From contig NZ_JOCF01000061.1 of assembly GCF_000720635.1 (NCBI RefSeq), positions 1 to 64,000 on the forward strand: DNA of 64,000 nt, read 5' to 3'. Within the stretch, counting starts at the first letter, position 1. Each line of letters begins with the position of its first letter. This DNA is from Streptomyces sp. NRRL WC-3742. GTDB taxonomy: Bacteria > Actinomycetota > Actinomycetes > Streptomycetales > Streptomycetaceae. Below, in pieces: positions 9,288 to 16,512 of the stretch. The notes below the pieces were generated by a model that did no database searches, was not told the origin of the DNA, and saw nothing but the letters and a program-made list of their open reading frames with translations. The translations under genes and the position numbers were made by a program.

Positions 9288-10559
9288 TCAGGCGGCGGTG
9301 GTCTCGCGGACCAGCGAGGGGAACAGCCGGTTGGCGATGACCGCCTCCAGGTACGGCACGCCGTCCGTGGAGCCCGTACCGGTGCGCTCGCCGATCATGC
9401 GGACGGCCAGCCGGTAGTGGGTCTGCTTCCAGCGCTGGTGCACCGACTCCAGCTGGGTGGCGGCCGCCCGTACGGCGGTGGCGTCGGCCTCCTTGAGCCA
9501 GCCGGAGGCGGCCACGTCGTGCCAGGTGCCCTGCACCGTCTCCCGTCCCTCCAGTACGGCGGCGCGCACCCGGGGCACGGAGGTGAAGGCGGCGGAGTCC
9601 AGGCGGGCCCGCAGCGGGGTGGAGCAGAGCGACTCGAAGGTCTTGTAGCCCTCGGACTGGATGGCGCTGGCGCCGTCCGTGAACTGGCGGAAGATCCGGA
9701 AGGACTCCGGCTGCATCGTGGCCAGCAGCGAGAACAGCGGCAGCGACTCCTTGAGCACGTCCGCCACCGCCGCGACGGCCGGGGCCGCCTCGCCGGGCTC
9801 CTCGCCGTGCAACTGCCGTACGGCGAAGGCGAGCGCGCCGGACATGAAGGTGAACGTCGCCTCGAAGGACTGCAGCACCCGCAGGAACAGGTACTCGTCG
9901 TGCAGCACGTACACCGGCTGGAGGCTGGCGCTCAGCAGCAGCCGCTCGTCCCCGGTCAGCGTGGACCGGACGGCGTCGGCGAGCGCGCCCGGGCAGGTGC
10001 GCCCGGGGGTGGCGGCCACGGCGCCGGGGTCGACGGTGCCCGGGGCGAGCACCCGCAGGGCCGGCGGCTCCATGACGCGGACGGCCAGGCGGCGGCGCTT
10101 GTCCAGCACCCTGGCGTCCGGGAGCATCTCGGCCGGGTCCTCGGGGTGGCCCTCCAGGGCCTTGCGCTCGAAGTCGACCAGGTCGGCGAGGAGCAGCAGG
10201 ACGAGTCGGTCGCGGCGGTGGCGCAGCTTGCGCCAGTCGCCGCTGGGCGGGCGGCGCAGCAGTTCCAGGGCGGTGTAGCTGGGGTAGTCGTAGCGGTCGT
10301 CGTACTTGTCGAGCACGACGTCCAGGAAGCGGCTCAGGAAGCCGCTCATGCCGTCCGTGCCGTTCGTGCCGTCCTCGGCCGGGAGGCGACGGGTGCGGCA
10401 GGCGGCGAGGCGCTCCAGCAGGGCGGGTTCGAGGAAGTGCTTGCCCACGGTGCGCAGGTGGGCGAGCAGGGCGGGGTACGGGAAGGTCCGCTCGGTGCCG
10501 GTGAGGCACCACTGCGCGAGTTCGTCGTCGAGCGTGGCCTCCCGTGTGAGGGTGCTCAC
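9288..10559 (-). CDS. tryptophan 2,3-dioxygenase superfamily protein with Leu at the distal His position
   Basis: 423-residue protein of the TDO superfamily, first gene of the minus-strand operon. YPSYTALELL matches the TDO YxxYLxLxxLL element. HDEYLFLRVLQSFEATF (from residue 220) aligns with HDExLFxxVHQxxELWF, but the distal His is Leu229. WKQTHYRL carries the proximal heme His at 381, and IGERTGTGSTDGVPYL keeps the GTGGTSG-type substrate loop that the partner protein has lost. An N-terminal extension of about 110 residues is not part of the usual enzyme. I chose the GTG at 10559, where the family-like helical sequence begins; longer in-frame starts read into low-complexity sequence. Its GTG overlaps the stop of a small upstream frame (GTGA). 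Heme binding is likely; the reaction is unknown. Confidence 0.72.
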   Translation of the reverse strand: MSTLTREATLDDELAQWCLTGTERTFPYPALLAHLRTVGKHFLEPALLERLAACRTRRLPAEDGTNGTDGMSGFLSRFLDVVLDKYDDRYDYPSYTALELLRRPPSGDWRKLRHRRDRLVLLLLADLVDFERKALEGHPEDPAEMLPDARVLDKRRRLAVRVMEPPALRVLAPGTVDPGAVAATPGRTCPGALADAVRSTLTGDERLLLSASLQPVYVLHDEYLFLRVLQSFEATFTFMSGALAFAVRQLHGEEPGEAAPAVAAVADVLKESLPLFSLLATMQPESFRIFRQFTDGASAIQSEGYKTFESLCSTPLRARLDSAAFTSVPRVRAAVLEGRETVQGTWHDVAASGWLKEADATAVRAAATQLESVHQRWKQTHYRLAVRMIGERTGTGSTDGVPYLEAVIANRLFPSLVRETTAA

Positions 10560-10750
10560 TGCCAGCCGGTGTCGCCGGACACCACGGGACGGGTCGGGCA
10601 GCTGGGGTTCGGGGCGATCGGTCGGGCTGCGATGGGCATGGGCAACTCGGCTTTCGGGTTCGGGGCATGGCGACATACCGGCGGTCGCGGGGGTGGGTGC
10701 CGATCGGCTGATGCCTGGAACTCTGCTGGTCCGGACGAACCCGGGGCCAT
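10556..10750 (-). CDS. possible small leader ORF coupled to the first TDO-like gene
   Basis: Possible 64-residue open frame (internal ATG at 10639 would give 27 residues) whose stop overlaps the GTG of the downstream TDO-like gene as GTGA, the arrangement seen in translational coupling. The short version is Pro/Ala-rich, has one Cys and ends in a Gly-Trp-Gln. No convincing ribosome site precedes either ATG, and open frames arise easily in such GC-rich DNA, so this may be chance. If real it could be an attenuating leader or a small peptide substrate for the oxygenases; both are speculation. Confidence 0.2.
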   Translation of the reverse strand: MAPGSSGPAEFQASADRHPPPRPPVCRHAPNPKAELPMPIAARPIAPNPSCPTRPVVSGDTGWQ

Positions 10751-10790
10751 CGGTGGCCGTTGTCAGCAAACTGCACGGCAGCAAGTGCGC

Positions 10791-10843
10791 GTCGGGTGGC
10801 GCGTCGGGCGCGTGCCGGGCGCGGGTCGGGTGCGCGCCGGTTC
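10791..10843 (+). promoter_or_regulatory. SARP-like direct repeats, 11-bp period
   Basis: Five heptamer-like units of the form (T/C)CGG(G/T) start at 10792, 10804, 10815, 10826 and 10837, so the spacing is 12, 11, 11 and 11 bp, with about 4 bp between heptamers. SARP activators are known to bind heptameric direct repeats with this 11-bp, one-helical-turn spacing. The array lies about 235 bp before both the SARP start and the TDO-like operon start. The local GC content makes some repetition expected, so this is a candidate site only. Confidence 0.4.
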
Positions 10844-10961
10844 GCCGGTCCGTCCGGCCCCGTGGCCTGGCGGTCTCGCGCAGTGTCACCGGTCGCTCAC
10901 GGTCCGGACGGCCGGTGCCGGAAGTCGGGGAGTTCGTAAACCCCCCACCCGTACTGGCCAG

Positions 10962-10979
10962 TTGTGAGCCAGATCACAA
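10962..10979. promoter_or_regulatory. Crp/FNR-type palindromic operator
   Basis: TTGTGA-N6-TCACAA is a perfect inverted repeat containing the GTG-N6-CAC core reported for actinomycete Crp and the TGTGA-N6-TCACA consensus of enterobacterial CRP. If GATAAT at 11018-11023 is the SARP -10 element, the centre lies near -60, a usual activator position. It would link this regulator gene to a Crp-like global regulator. Confidence 0.5.
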
Positions 10980-11035
10980 ATGCACGACGCCTTACCGGAG
11001 AGTGACGAGGTCATGCGGATAATGGCCGTCGGGTT

Positions 11036-11048
11036 GTTGCGGCGCAAC
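11036..11048. promoter_or_regulatory. inverted repeat ahead of the SARP start
   Basis: GTTGCG-G-CGCAAC is a perfect 6-bp inverted repeat with a single central base, ending 24 bp before the SARP ATG. It lies between the possible -10 element and the start codon, so a bound protein could block transcription; it might also form a small hairpin in the leader. No regulator can be assigned. Confidence 0.3.
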
Positions 11049-11071
11049 TTTCGACGTGACGGGGGAATAGC

Positions 11072-14000
11072 ATGGAAATTCGGCTGCTCGGGCCGCTGGA
11101 GATCGTCGACGGCGATCAGCAGCTGTCCATCGGTGGGCCGCGCCAGCAGGTGGTTCTCGCGATGCTGGCGCTGAATGCCAACCGGGTCACGCCGAATGAC
11201 CAACTCGTCGACGCCGTCTGGGGCGAGCTGCCGCCCGCCACCGCCCGCTCCCAGATCCAGATCTGCATCTCCGCGCTGCGCCGGGTCCTCGCCGACGCCG
11301 GCCGCGCCGACCTCATCGTCACCCGACCCTCCGGCTACCTGCTGGCCGCCGCCGCGGGTGAGCTGGACCTCGACCGCTTCGCCAGGCTCGGCGAAGCCGC
11401 CCGGATGCACGCCGACCAGGGCCGTACCACCGAGGCCGCCCGGGGCTTCGCCGAGGCGCTCGACCTGTGGCGCGGCCCCGCCCTCATGGGCATCCCCAGC
11501 GACCTCGCCCAGCGCGCGGCCACCGTGCTCAACGAGCAGCGGCTCGCGCTCACCGAGGAGTCCTACCGGCTCGAGCTGGAACTCGGCCGGCACGACAAGA
11601 TCATCGGCCCGCTGTTCGAACTGGTCGCCCAGGAGCCGCTGCGCGAGCGGCTGTACGGCTCGCTGATGCTCGCCCTCTACCGCGCGGGCCGGCAGGCGGA
11701 CGCCCTGGACGTCTTCCGCCGCATGCGATCCGTCCTGGTCAGCGAGCTGGGCATCGAGCCCGGCCGTGAACTCCAGGAACTCGAAATGGCGATTCTCAAC
11801 GGCGATCCCCGGCTGGAGGCGCCCGCCGCCGCGCCTTCCGCCGCGGTGGCCGTACGGCCCTCGGAGGACCGGTCCGCGGGCGAGGAGACCGAACTGCCGC
11901 CCGCCGAGGCGGCGGTTCCGCCGCCTCACCAATTGCCCACCGACACAGCTGATTTCACGGGTCGTGAGGAACACGTCGAGGAGATCCGCGACTACCTCCA
12001 GACGCCCGTCCAGGAGAACTCCGGCGCCTGCCCGGTGCGCGTCGTCGGCATTACCGGCAAGGGGGGGATCGGAAAGTCCAGCCTGGCGATTCGTGCTGCC
12101 CACGAATTGCACGCGGTATTTCCCGACGGGCAGCTCTACGCCGACCTCCACGGCGCCGGCGGCGACGGCGCCGCCCACGTCCTCGCCCGCTTCCTGCGGG
12201 CCCTCGGCGTCGCCAGCCACTCCGTCCCCGACGACCTCGAGGAGCGCAAGGCCCTCTACCGCAGCCGGCTCGCCGGACAGCGGGTGCTCGTCGTGCTCGA
12301 CGACGTCCCGGACGAGCCGCTGCTGCGCGACCTCATGCCCGGCAGCGGCAGCTGCGCGGTGATCGTCACCAGCCGCTCCAGACTCAGCGGCCTGCCCGGC
12401 ATCCGCCGCGTCAACCTGGACCTCTTCACCGAGGAACTGTCCGTCGAACTGCTCTCGCGCATCGCCGGGCGCGAACGCGTCGCCAAGGAACTGCCCGCCG
12501 CCGTCGAACTCGCCAACTTCTGCGCGGGCCTGCCCCTCGCCCTGCGCATCGCCGGCGCCCGCCTCGCCTGCCGCCCCCACTGGCGGATCAACCGGCTCGT
12601 CCAGCGGCTGCGCTCCGAAGCCGGCCGCCTCGACGAACTCGCCCACGGCGGCCTGGAGTTGCGCTCCAACATCGCCCTCGCCTACGGCGCCCTCGGCCCC
12701 GACGCCCAACGCCTCTTCCGGCTCTTCGCCCTGCCCCGCGCCAGCGACTTCGCCGGCTGGACCGCCGCCGCCCTCCTCGACGTCGACCTTCCCGCCGCCG
12801 AGGACATCGTCGAGGAACTCGTCGACGCCCAACTCCTCGACGTGCTCACCTTCCCCGGCGAGGACGCCCCGCGCTACCGCTTCCACGACCTCATCAAGAT
12901 CTACGCCCGCGAACGCCTCGCCGAGGCCGACCACGACTTCGACCCCGGTTCCGCGGACTCCGGCGACGCCGCGCTCCGCCGGGTCCTCGCCGCCTGGATG
13001 ACCCTCGCCGAGGAGTGCCACCGGCGCGAGTACGGCGGCGACTACACCGTCCTGCACGGCACCGGCGAACGCTGGCACCTGCCCGAGGACGAACTCGCCG
13101 AACTGCTCAGGAACCCCATGTCCTGGTGGGAGACCGAACGCCGCGCCCTCGTCGCCGCCGTCCACCAGGCCGCCGACCTCGGCCTCGACGACCTCTGCTG
13201 GGACCTCGCGCTCACCTCCGTCACCCTCTTCGAGACCAAGGGCTACTTCGACGACTGGCGCGAGACCTCCGAGACCGCCCTCGCCCTCGTCGAACGCACC
13301 GGCAACATCCGCGGCCAGGCCGCCATGCGCTACTCCCTCGGCACCCTGCACATGTTCCAGAAGCGCCTCGCCGAAGCCGACGGCTGCTTCCTGCCCGCCC
13401 TCGACGCCTTCACCCGGGACGGCGAACGCCACGGCGCCGCCCTCGTCCTGCGCAACATGGCCTTCGTCGACCGGCTGCGCGGCGACCACGAGGCCATGAT
13501 GGACAAGTACACCGCCGTCCTCGCCGACCTGCGCGAACTCGGCGACAAGATCGGCGAGGCACACGTCCTGTGCAGCATCGCCAAGATCCGCATGGACGCC
13601 GCCGAGTACGACACCGCCCGCGAGATGCTCAACTCCGCCCTCGCCATCTGCCGCGAGACCGGCTGCCTGCGCGTCGAGGCCCAGGTCATCTACCGCCTCG
13701 GCGAGCTCTACCTCAAGACCGACACCCTCGAACTCGCCAACCAGGCGTTCAACTGGGTCCTGCGCCTCGTCCGCAAGTCCAACGACCGCATCGGCGAATC
13801 CCACGCCCTCTACGGCCTCGGCCTCGTCCACTGGGGCGAAGGCCGCACCACCCAGGCCGAAGCCGTCTTCCTCCAGGCCGTCACCCTCGCCAAGCAGGTC
13901 GGCGAACGCACCGTCGAAGCCCAGTCCCTCTACTCCCTCGGCTCCATCGCCCTCGCCGCCGGCACCCACTCCGCCGCCCGCACCCAACTCGAGGCCGCCG

Positions 14001-14215
14001 CCGCCATCTTCTCCGACCTCGGCTCCGCCCTCTGGCACGGCAAGACCCGCTTCGCCCTCGCCGACGTCCACGGCGCCACCGGCGACCCCACCGCCGCCCT
14101 CGCCGAACTCGCCGTCGCCCAACACCTCCTGGCCGACATCGCCGCCCCCGAGGCCGACCGCCTCAAGGACGAACTCTTCGGCCGCCGCATCATGCTCCAC
14201 GGCGAACCCGCCTGA
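11072..14215 (+). CDS. large SARP/AfsR-type transcriptional activator (DNA-binding, BTAD, NB-ARC, TPR)
   Basis: 1047-residue multidomain regulator. Residues 1-90 form the OmpR-like winged helix of SARPs (MEIRLLGPLEI at the start), 95-245 the bacterial transcriptional activation domain, about 290-640 an NB-ARC STAND ATPase with Walker A (GITGKGGIGKSS near 325-336) and Walker B (VLVVLDDVPDE), and about 700-1040 a series of TPR-like helices (repeated A-x-x-x-Y-xLG patterns). Such proteins activate antibiotic genes by binding direct repeats near promoters; the ATPase and TPR parts gate activity. The ATG fits the family N-terminus; the ribosome site (ACGGGGGAAT) is ordinary. It is divergent from the TDO-like operon, the obvious target, and may autoregulate through the repeats between them. 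Confidence 0.93.
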   Translation: MEIRLLGPLEIVDGDQQLSIGGPRQQVVLAMLALNANRVTPNDQLVDAVWGELPPATARSQIQICISALRRVLADAGRADLIVTRPSGYLLAAAAGELDLDRFARLGEAARMHADQGRTTEAARGFAEALDLWRGPALMGIPSDLAQRAATVLNEQRLALTEESYRLELELGRHDKIIGPLFELVAQEPLRERLYGSLMLALYRAGRQADALDVFRRMRSVLVSELGIEPGRELQELEMAILNGDPRLEAPAAAPSAAVAVRPSEDRSAGEETELPPAEAAVPPPHQLPTDTADFTGREEHVEEIRDYLQTPVQENSGACPVRVVGITGKGGIGKSSLAIRAAHELHAVFPDGQLYADLHGAGGDGAAHVLARFLRALGVASHSVPDDLEERKALYRSRLAGQRVLVVLDDVPDEPLLRDLMPGSGSCAVIVTSRSRLSGLPGIRRVNLDLFTEELSVELLSRIAGRERVAKELPAAVELANFCAGLPLALRIAGARLACRPHWRINRLVQRLRSEAGRLDELAHGGLELRSNIALAYGALGPDAQRLFRLFALPRASDFAGWTAAALLDVDLPAAEDIVEELVDAQLLDVLTFPGEDAPRYRFHDLIKIYARERLAEADHDFDPGSADSGDAALRRVLAAWMTLAEECHRREYGGDYTVLHGTGERWHLPEDELAELLRNPMSWWETERRALVAAVHQAADLGLDDLCWDLALTSVTLFETKGYFDDWRETSETALALVERTGNIRGQAAMRYSLGTLHMFQKRLAEADGCFLPALDAFTRDGERHGAALVLRNMAFVDRLRGDHEAMMDKYTAVLADLRELGDKIGEAHVLCSIAKIRMDAAEYDTAREMLNSALAICRETGCLRVEAQVIYRLGELYLKTDTLELANQAFNWVLRLVRKSNDRIGESHALYGLGLVHWGEGRTTQAEAVFLQAVTLAKQVGERTVEAQSLYSLGSIALAAGTHSAARTQLEAAAAIFSDLGSALWHGKTRFALADVHGATGDPTAALAELAVAQHLLADIAAPEADRLKDELFGRRIMLHGEPA

Positions 14216-14231
14216 TCCTGTGGGGTGTAGT

Positions 14232-14241
14232 GTCTCGAGAC
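14232..14241. promoter_or_regulatory. short palindrome between SARP and SpoU genes
   Basis: GTCTCGAGAC is a perfect 10-bp palindrome in the 91-bp gap after the SARP stop. It could be a small operator for the methyltransferase gene. Nothing else in the gap is distinctive. Confidence 0.2.
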
Positions 14242-14306
14242 GGGCAAGTGCGGACCTCGTCGGGGACGGGACGCACGGCAGAGGGCGGTCGACTTCGGGG
14301 GGTCAG

Positions 14307-15146
14307 GTGCCGGCGGTTCGGCGGATCATGTCGCGCAACGCGCGTTTCCAGCAGTGGGAATCGCTGCTCGGCAACCGCAACAAGCGGACGCGGGCGGCCG
14401 AGTTCCTGGTGCAGGGAGTACGTCCGATCTCGTTGGCGGTCCAACACGGCTGGCCCGTACGGGCGTTGATATTCGACGCCGAGCGGAAGCTGTCGCGGTG
14501 GGCGCAGGAACTGCTGCGGACGGTCGACGCCGAGCAGATCGCCATGGCACCCGAGATGCTGGCGGATCTGGGGGAGAAGAACGAGAGCGCGCCGGAGATG
14601 GTCGCCGTGGTGGGGATGCCGGCCGACGATCTGGGCCGGCTGCAAGGGGCCGGGAGCAACTTCCTGGGCGTCCTGTTCGACCGGCCGACCAGCCCCGGCA
14701 ACATCGGCAGCATCATCAGGTCCGCGGACGCCTTCGGCGCGCACGGGCTGATCGTCTCGGGCCATGCCGCCGACGTGTACGACCCCAGGTCCGTGAGGGC
14801 CAGTACGGGTTCCCTGTTCGCGCTGCCCGCCGTGCGCGTGCCGTCGCCCGACGACGTGATGGCCTGGGTCGGAAGGCAGCGGGCGGCCGGGCAGCCGATC
14901 GCCTTGGTCGGCACCGACGAGAAGGGTGACTGCGACGTCTTCGACTTCGACTTCACCCGGCCGGTGCTGCTGCTGATCGGCAACGAGACGTCAGGACTGA
15001 GCAACGCCTGGCGGGAGTTGTGCGACCACACGGTCAGCATCCCGATGAGCGGCTCGGCCAGCTCTCTGAACGCGGCGAACGCCGCGACCGCCGTGCTGTA
15101 CGAGGCTTCGCGCCAGCGGCTCGCCGCCGTGAGGCGCCCGGCCTGA
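14307..15146 (+). CDS. SpoU/TrmH family RNA 2'-O-methyltransferase
   Basis: 279-residue SPOUT-class methyltransferase. The N-terminal part (LLGNRNKRTRAAEFLVQGVRP) resembles the substrate-binding domain of the family. The knotted catalytic domain carries motif 1 (SPGNIGSIIRSADAFGA), motif 2 (LLIGNETSGLS) and motif 3 (IPMSGSASSLNAANAAT). The GTG at 14307 follows a G-rich ribosome site; an ATG at 14328 is an alternative. The target may be a tRNA or 23S rRNA. Relatives such as TsnR give self-resistance to ribosome-targeting antibiotics, so a resistance role beside this cluster is possible but not shown. The gene follows the SARP gene by 91 bp. Confidence 0.85.
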   Translation: MPAVRRIMSRNARFQQWESLLGNRNKRTRAAEFLVQGVRPISLAVQHGWPVRALIFDAERKLSRWAQELLRTVDAEQIAMAPEMLADLGEKNESAPEMVAVVGMPADDLGRLQGAGSNFLGVLFDRPTSPGNIGSIIRSADAFGAHGLIVSGHAADVYDPRSVRASTGSLFALPAVRVPSPDDVMAWVGRQRAAGQPIALVGTDEKGDCDVFDFDFTRPVLLLIGNETSGLSNAWRELCDHTVSIPMSGSASSLNAANAATAVLYEASRQRLAAVRRPA

Positions 15147-15303
15147 CCTACACCCGTCCCGTCCCCTTCGACCCGACCGAAGCTCGCCCCGAAAGGTCGG
15201 GCTGACCCACAGTCACTCCTTCTAGCGTCGGTCCTACGACCTGTGCCGCCCCGGTGTGTCCGAGGCGCGGGTTCGGTCGAACCAGCCGCCTGAGGAGGAG
15301 GAG

Positions 15304-15659
15304 ATGACAGTGGGCGACCCTGGCACCAGAGGGGCCGACACCGGCCTGCCGCCGCCCGACAGCGCGTTGGCCGACTTCGTCGAGGCCACCACGACCGGGC
15401 TCGGGCTCCCCGGTGTCGGCGTGGGGGTGTGGGCGAACGGCCGGGAGACCTTCGCCTGCCACGGTGTGACGAGCGTCGAGAACCCCCTTCCGGTCACCCG
15501 GTACACGACTTCGCCGTCGTGTCCGCCGCCAACGCCGGGCCGCACGGCACCCCCGGCGACCGTGCCGTCGTCCGGTTCGCGCTCGAGCACCACCTGGGCC
15601 TGGTCGACCGGTCGGACAGCCACCCGGCCCCCGGGCTCGACTCCATTGATGGCGATTGA
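15304..15659 (+). pseudogene. remnant of a beta-lactamase-fold serine hydrolase
   Basis: A strong GAGGAGGAGGAG ribosome site and ATG at 15304 lead into about 57 residues that look like the N-terminus of a class C beta-lactamase/serine hydrolase (DFVEATTTGLGLPGVGVGVW). After SVENPLPVT the frame loses similarity. About 30 bp later another frame reads as a plausible C-terminus (VHDFAVVSAANAG, then ALEHHLGLVD) and stops at 15659. The central region, including the catalytic SxxK, is missing, so the gene has a large internal deletion plus frame loss. Translation through the remnant could still run on, in the first frame, into the dioxygenase gene that follows. Confidence 0.7.
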
Positions 15660-15669
15660 AGGTAGCGAC

Positions 15670-16512
15670 ATGCGAGATGTTCTGACGCCGGATCAGATCG
15701 ACCGGTTCGTTTCCGACGGCTTCGTCCACCTCGAAGAGGCGTTCCCCCGGTCGCTGGCCGATGAGTGCCGGGCGTTCCTGTGGCGTGAGACCGGTTGCGA
15801 TCCGGACGATCCCGCCACCTGGACCGAGCCGGTGGTCAGGCTGTGGGGATACGCGGAGGCTCCGTTCCAGCGCGCCGCCACCACCGAGCGGCTGCACGGC
15901 GCGTTCGACCAACTGGTCGGCCCGGGGCGCTGGTTGCCGCGTCTCGGCCTGGGAACGTTTCCCATTCGCTTTCCGCACGCCGACGACCCCGGCGACACCG
16001 GATGGCACATGGATGCCAGCTACACACCGGAGGGGGAGACCGGCTACTGGCTCAACCTCCGCTCCCGTGAGCGGGCGTTGCTGATGCTCTTCCTGTTCTC
16101 GGACGTCGACGCCGACCACGGGCCGACCCGGATCAAGGTCGGCTCGCACCTGGACGTCCCCGCCTTCCTCGAGCCGGTGGGCGAACGCGGCATCGACGGC
16201 ATGGAACTCTGCCGGGCCATGGACACCGCAGGCAGGCTCGATGCCCCTGAGCGTCCGCTGGCGCTGGCCACCGGGCGGGCCGGAGACGTCTACCTCTGCC
16301 ACCCGTTCCTGATCCACGCCGCCCAGCCCAACCACGGCACCCGGCCCAGGTTCCTCGCCCAGCCCCCGCTGCACTCGGCCGCCCCCCTCGACCTCGACCG
16401 CCCCGACGGCACCTACACCCCGGTCGAGCGCGCCGTCCGCCTCGGCCTGAGCCACGCCGGCCGGGTGAGCCAGTACTCCAGCAGGACGTCTCCAAACCCG
16501 CGGGAGTTCTAG
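15670..16512 (+). CDS. phytanoyl-CoA dioxygenase (PhyH) family Fe(II)/2-oxoglutarate oxygenase
   Basis: 280-residue non-heme iron oxygenase. The facial triad is visible: HxD in GWHMDASY (His about 113, Asp about 115) and the distal His in HAAQPNHGTRPRF (about 216), followed by the Arg that binds 2-oxoglutarate (about 227). The ATG at 15670 has GAAGG seven bases upstream; an in-frame ATG at 15649 lacks a ribosome site and lies inside the pseudogene. It ends in a tail-to-tail overlap with the TetR gene (CTAG shared at 16509-16512). Family members hydroxylate acyl chains, carrier-bound amino acids or small metabolites. Whether it belongs to the clusters on either side is unclear. Confidence 0.85.
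   Translation: MRDVLTPDQIDRFVSDGFVHLEEAFPRSLADECRAFLWRETGCDPDDPATWTEPVVRLWGYAEAPFQRAATTERLHGAFDQLVGPGRWLPRLGLGTFPIRFPHADDPGDTGWHMDASYTPEGETGYWLNLRSRERALLMLFLFSDVDADHGPTRIKVGSHLDVPAFLEPVGERGIDGMELCRAMDTAGRLDAPERPLALATGRAGDVYLCHPFLIHAAQPNHGTRPRFLAQPPLHSAAPLDLDRPDGTYTPVERAVRLGLSHAGRVSQYSSRTSPNPREF

Larger units (their letters stand above)
10560..11071. promoter_or_regulatory. divergent control region between the TDO-like operon and the SARP gene
   Basis: The 512 bp between the divergent starts should carry promoters in both directions. Visible elements are the 11-bp-spaced repeats (10791-10843), a Crp-like palindrome (10962-10979), a possible -10 hexamer GATAAT at 11018-11023 facing the SARP gene, and a small inverted repeat just ahead of the SARP start. 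No clear -35 hexamer could be paired with the -10. The only candidate gene inside is the weak small frame at 10556-10750. Confidence 0.6.

Noticed and set aside
19..10559. Left operon as a pyrrolobenzodiazepine, quinoxaline or other kynurenine-type cluster
   Set aside because: Kynurenine formamidase, kynureninase and kynurenine 3-hydroxylase homologues are absent, and both TDO-like proteins lack part of the canonical active site.
15256..15669. Longer N-terminal extension for the PhyH dioxygenase
   Set aside because: The upstream in-frame part is the hydrolase remnant; the dioxygenase fold begins at the ATG at 15670, which has its own ribosome site.
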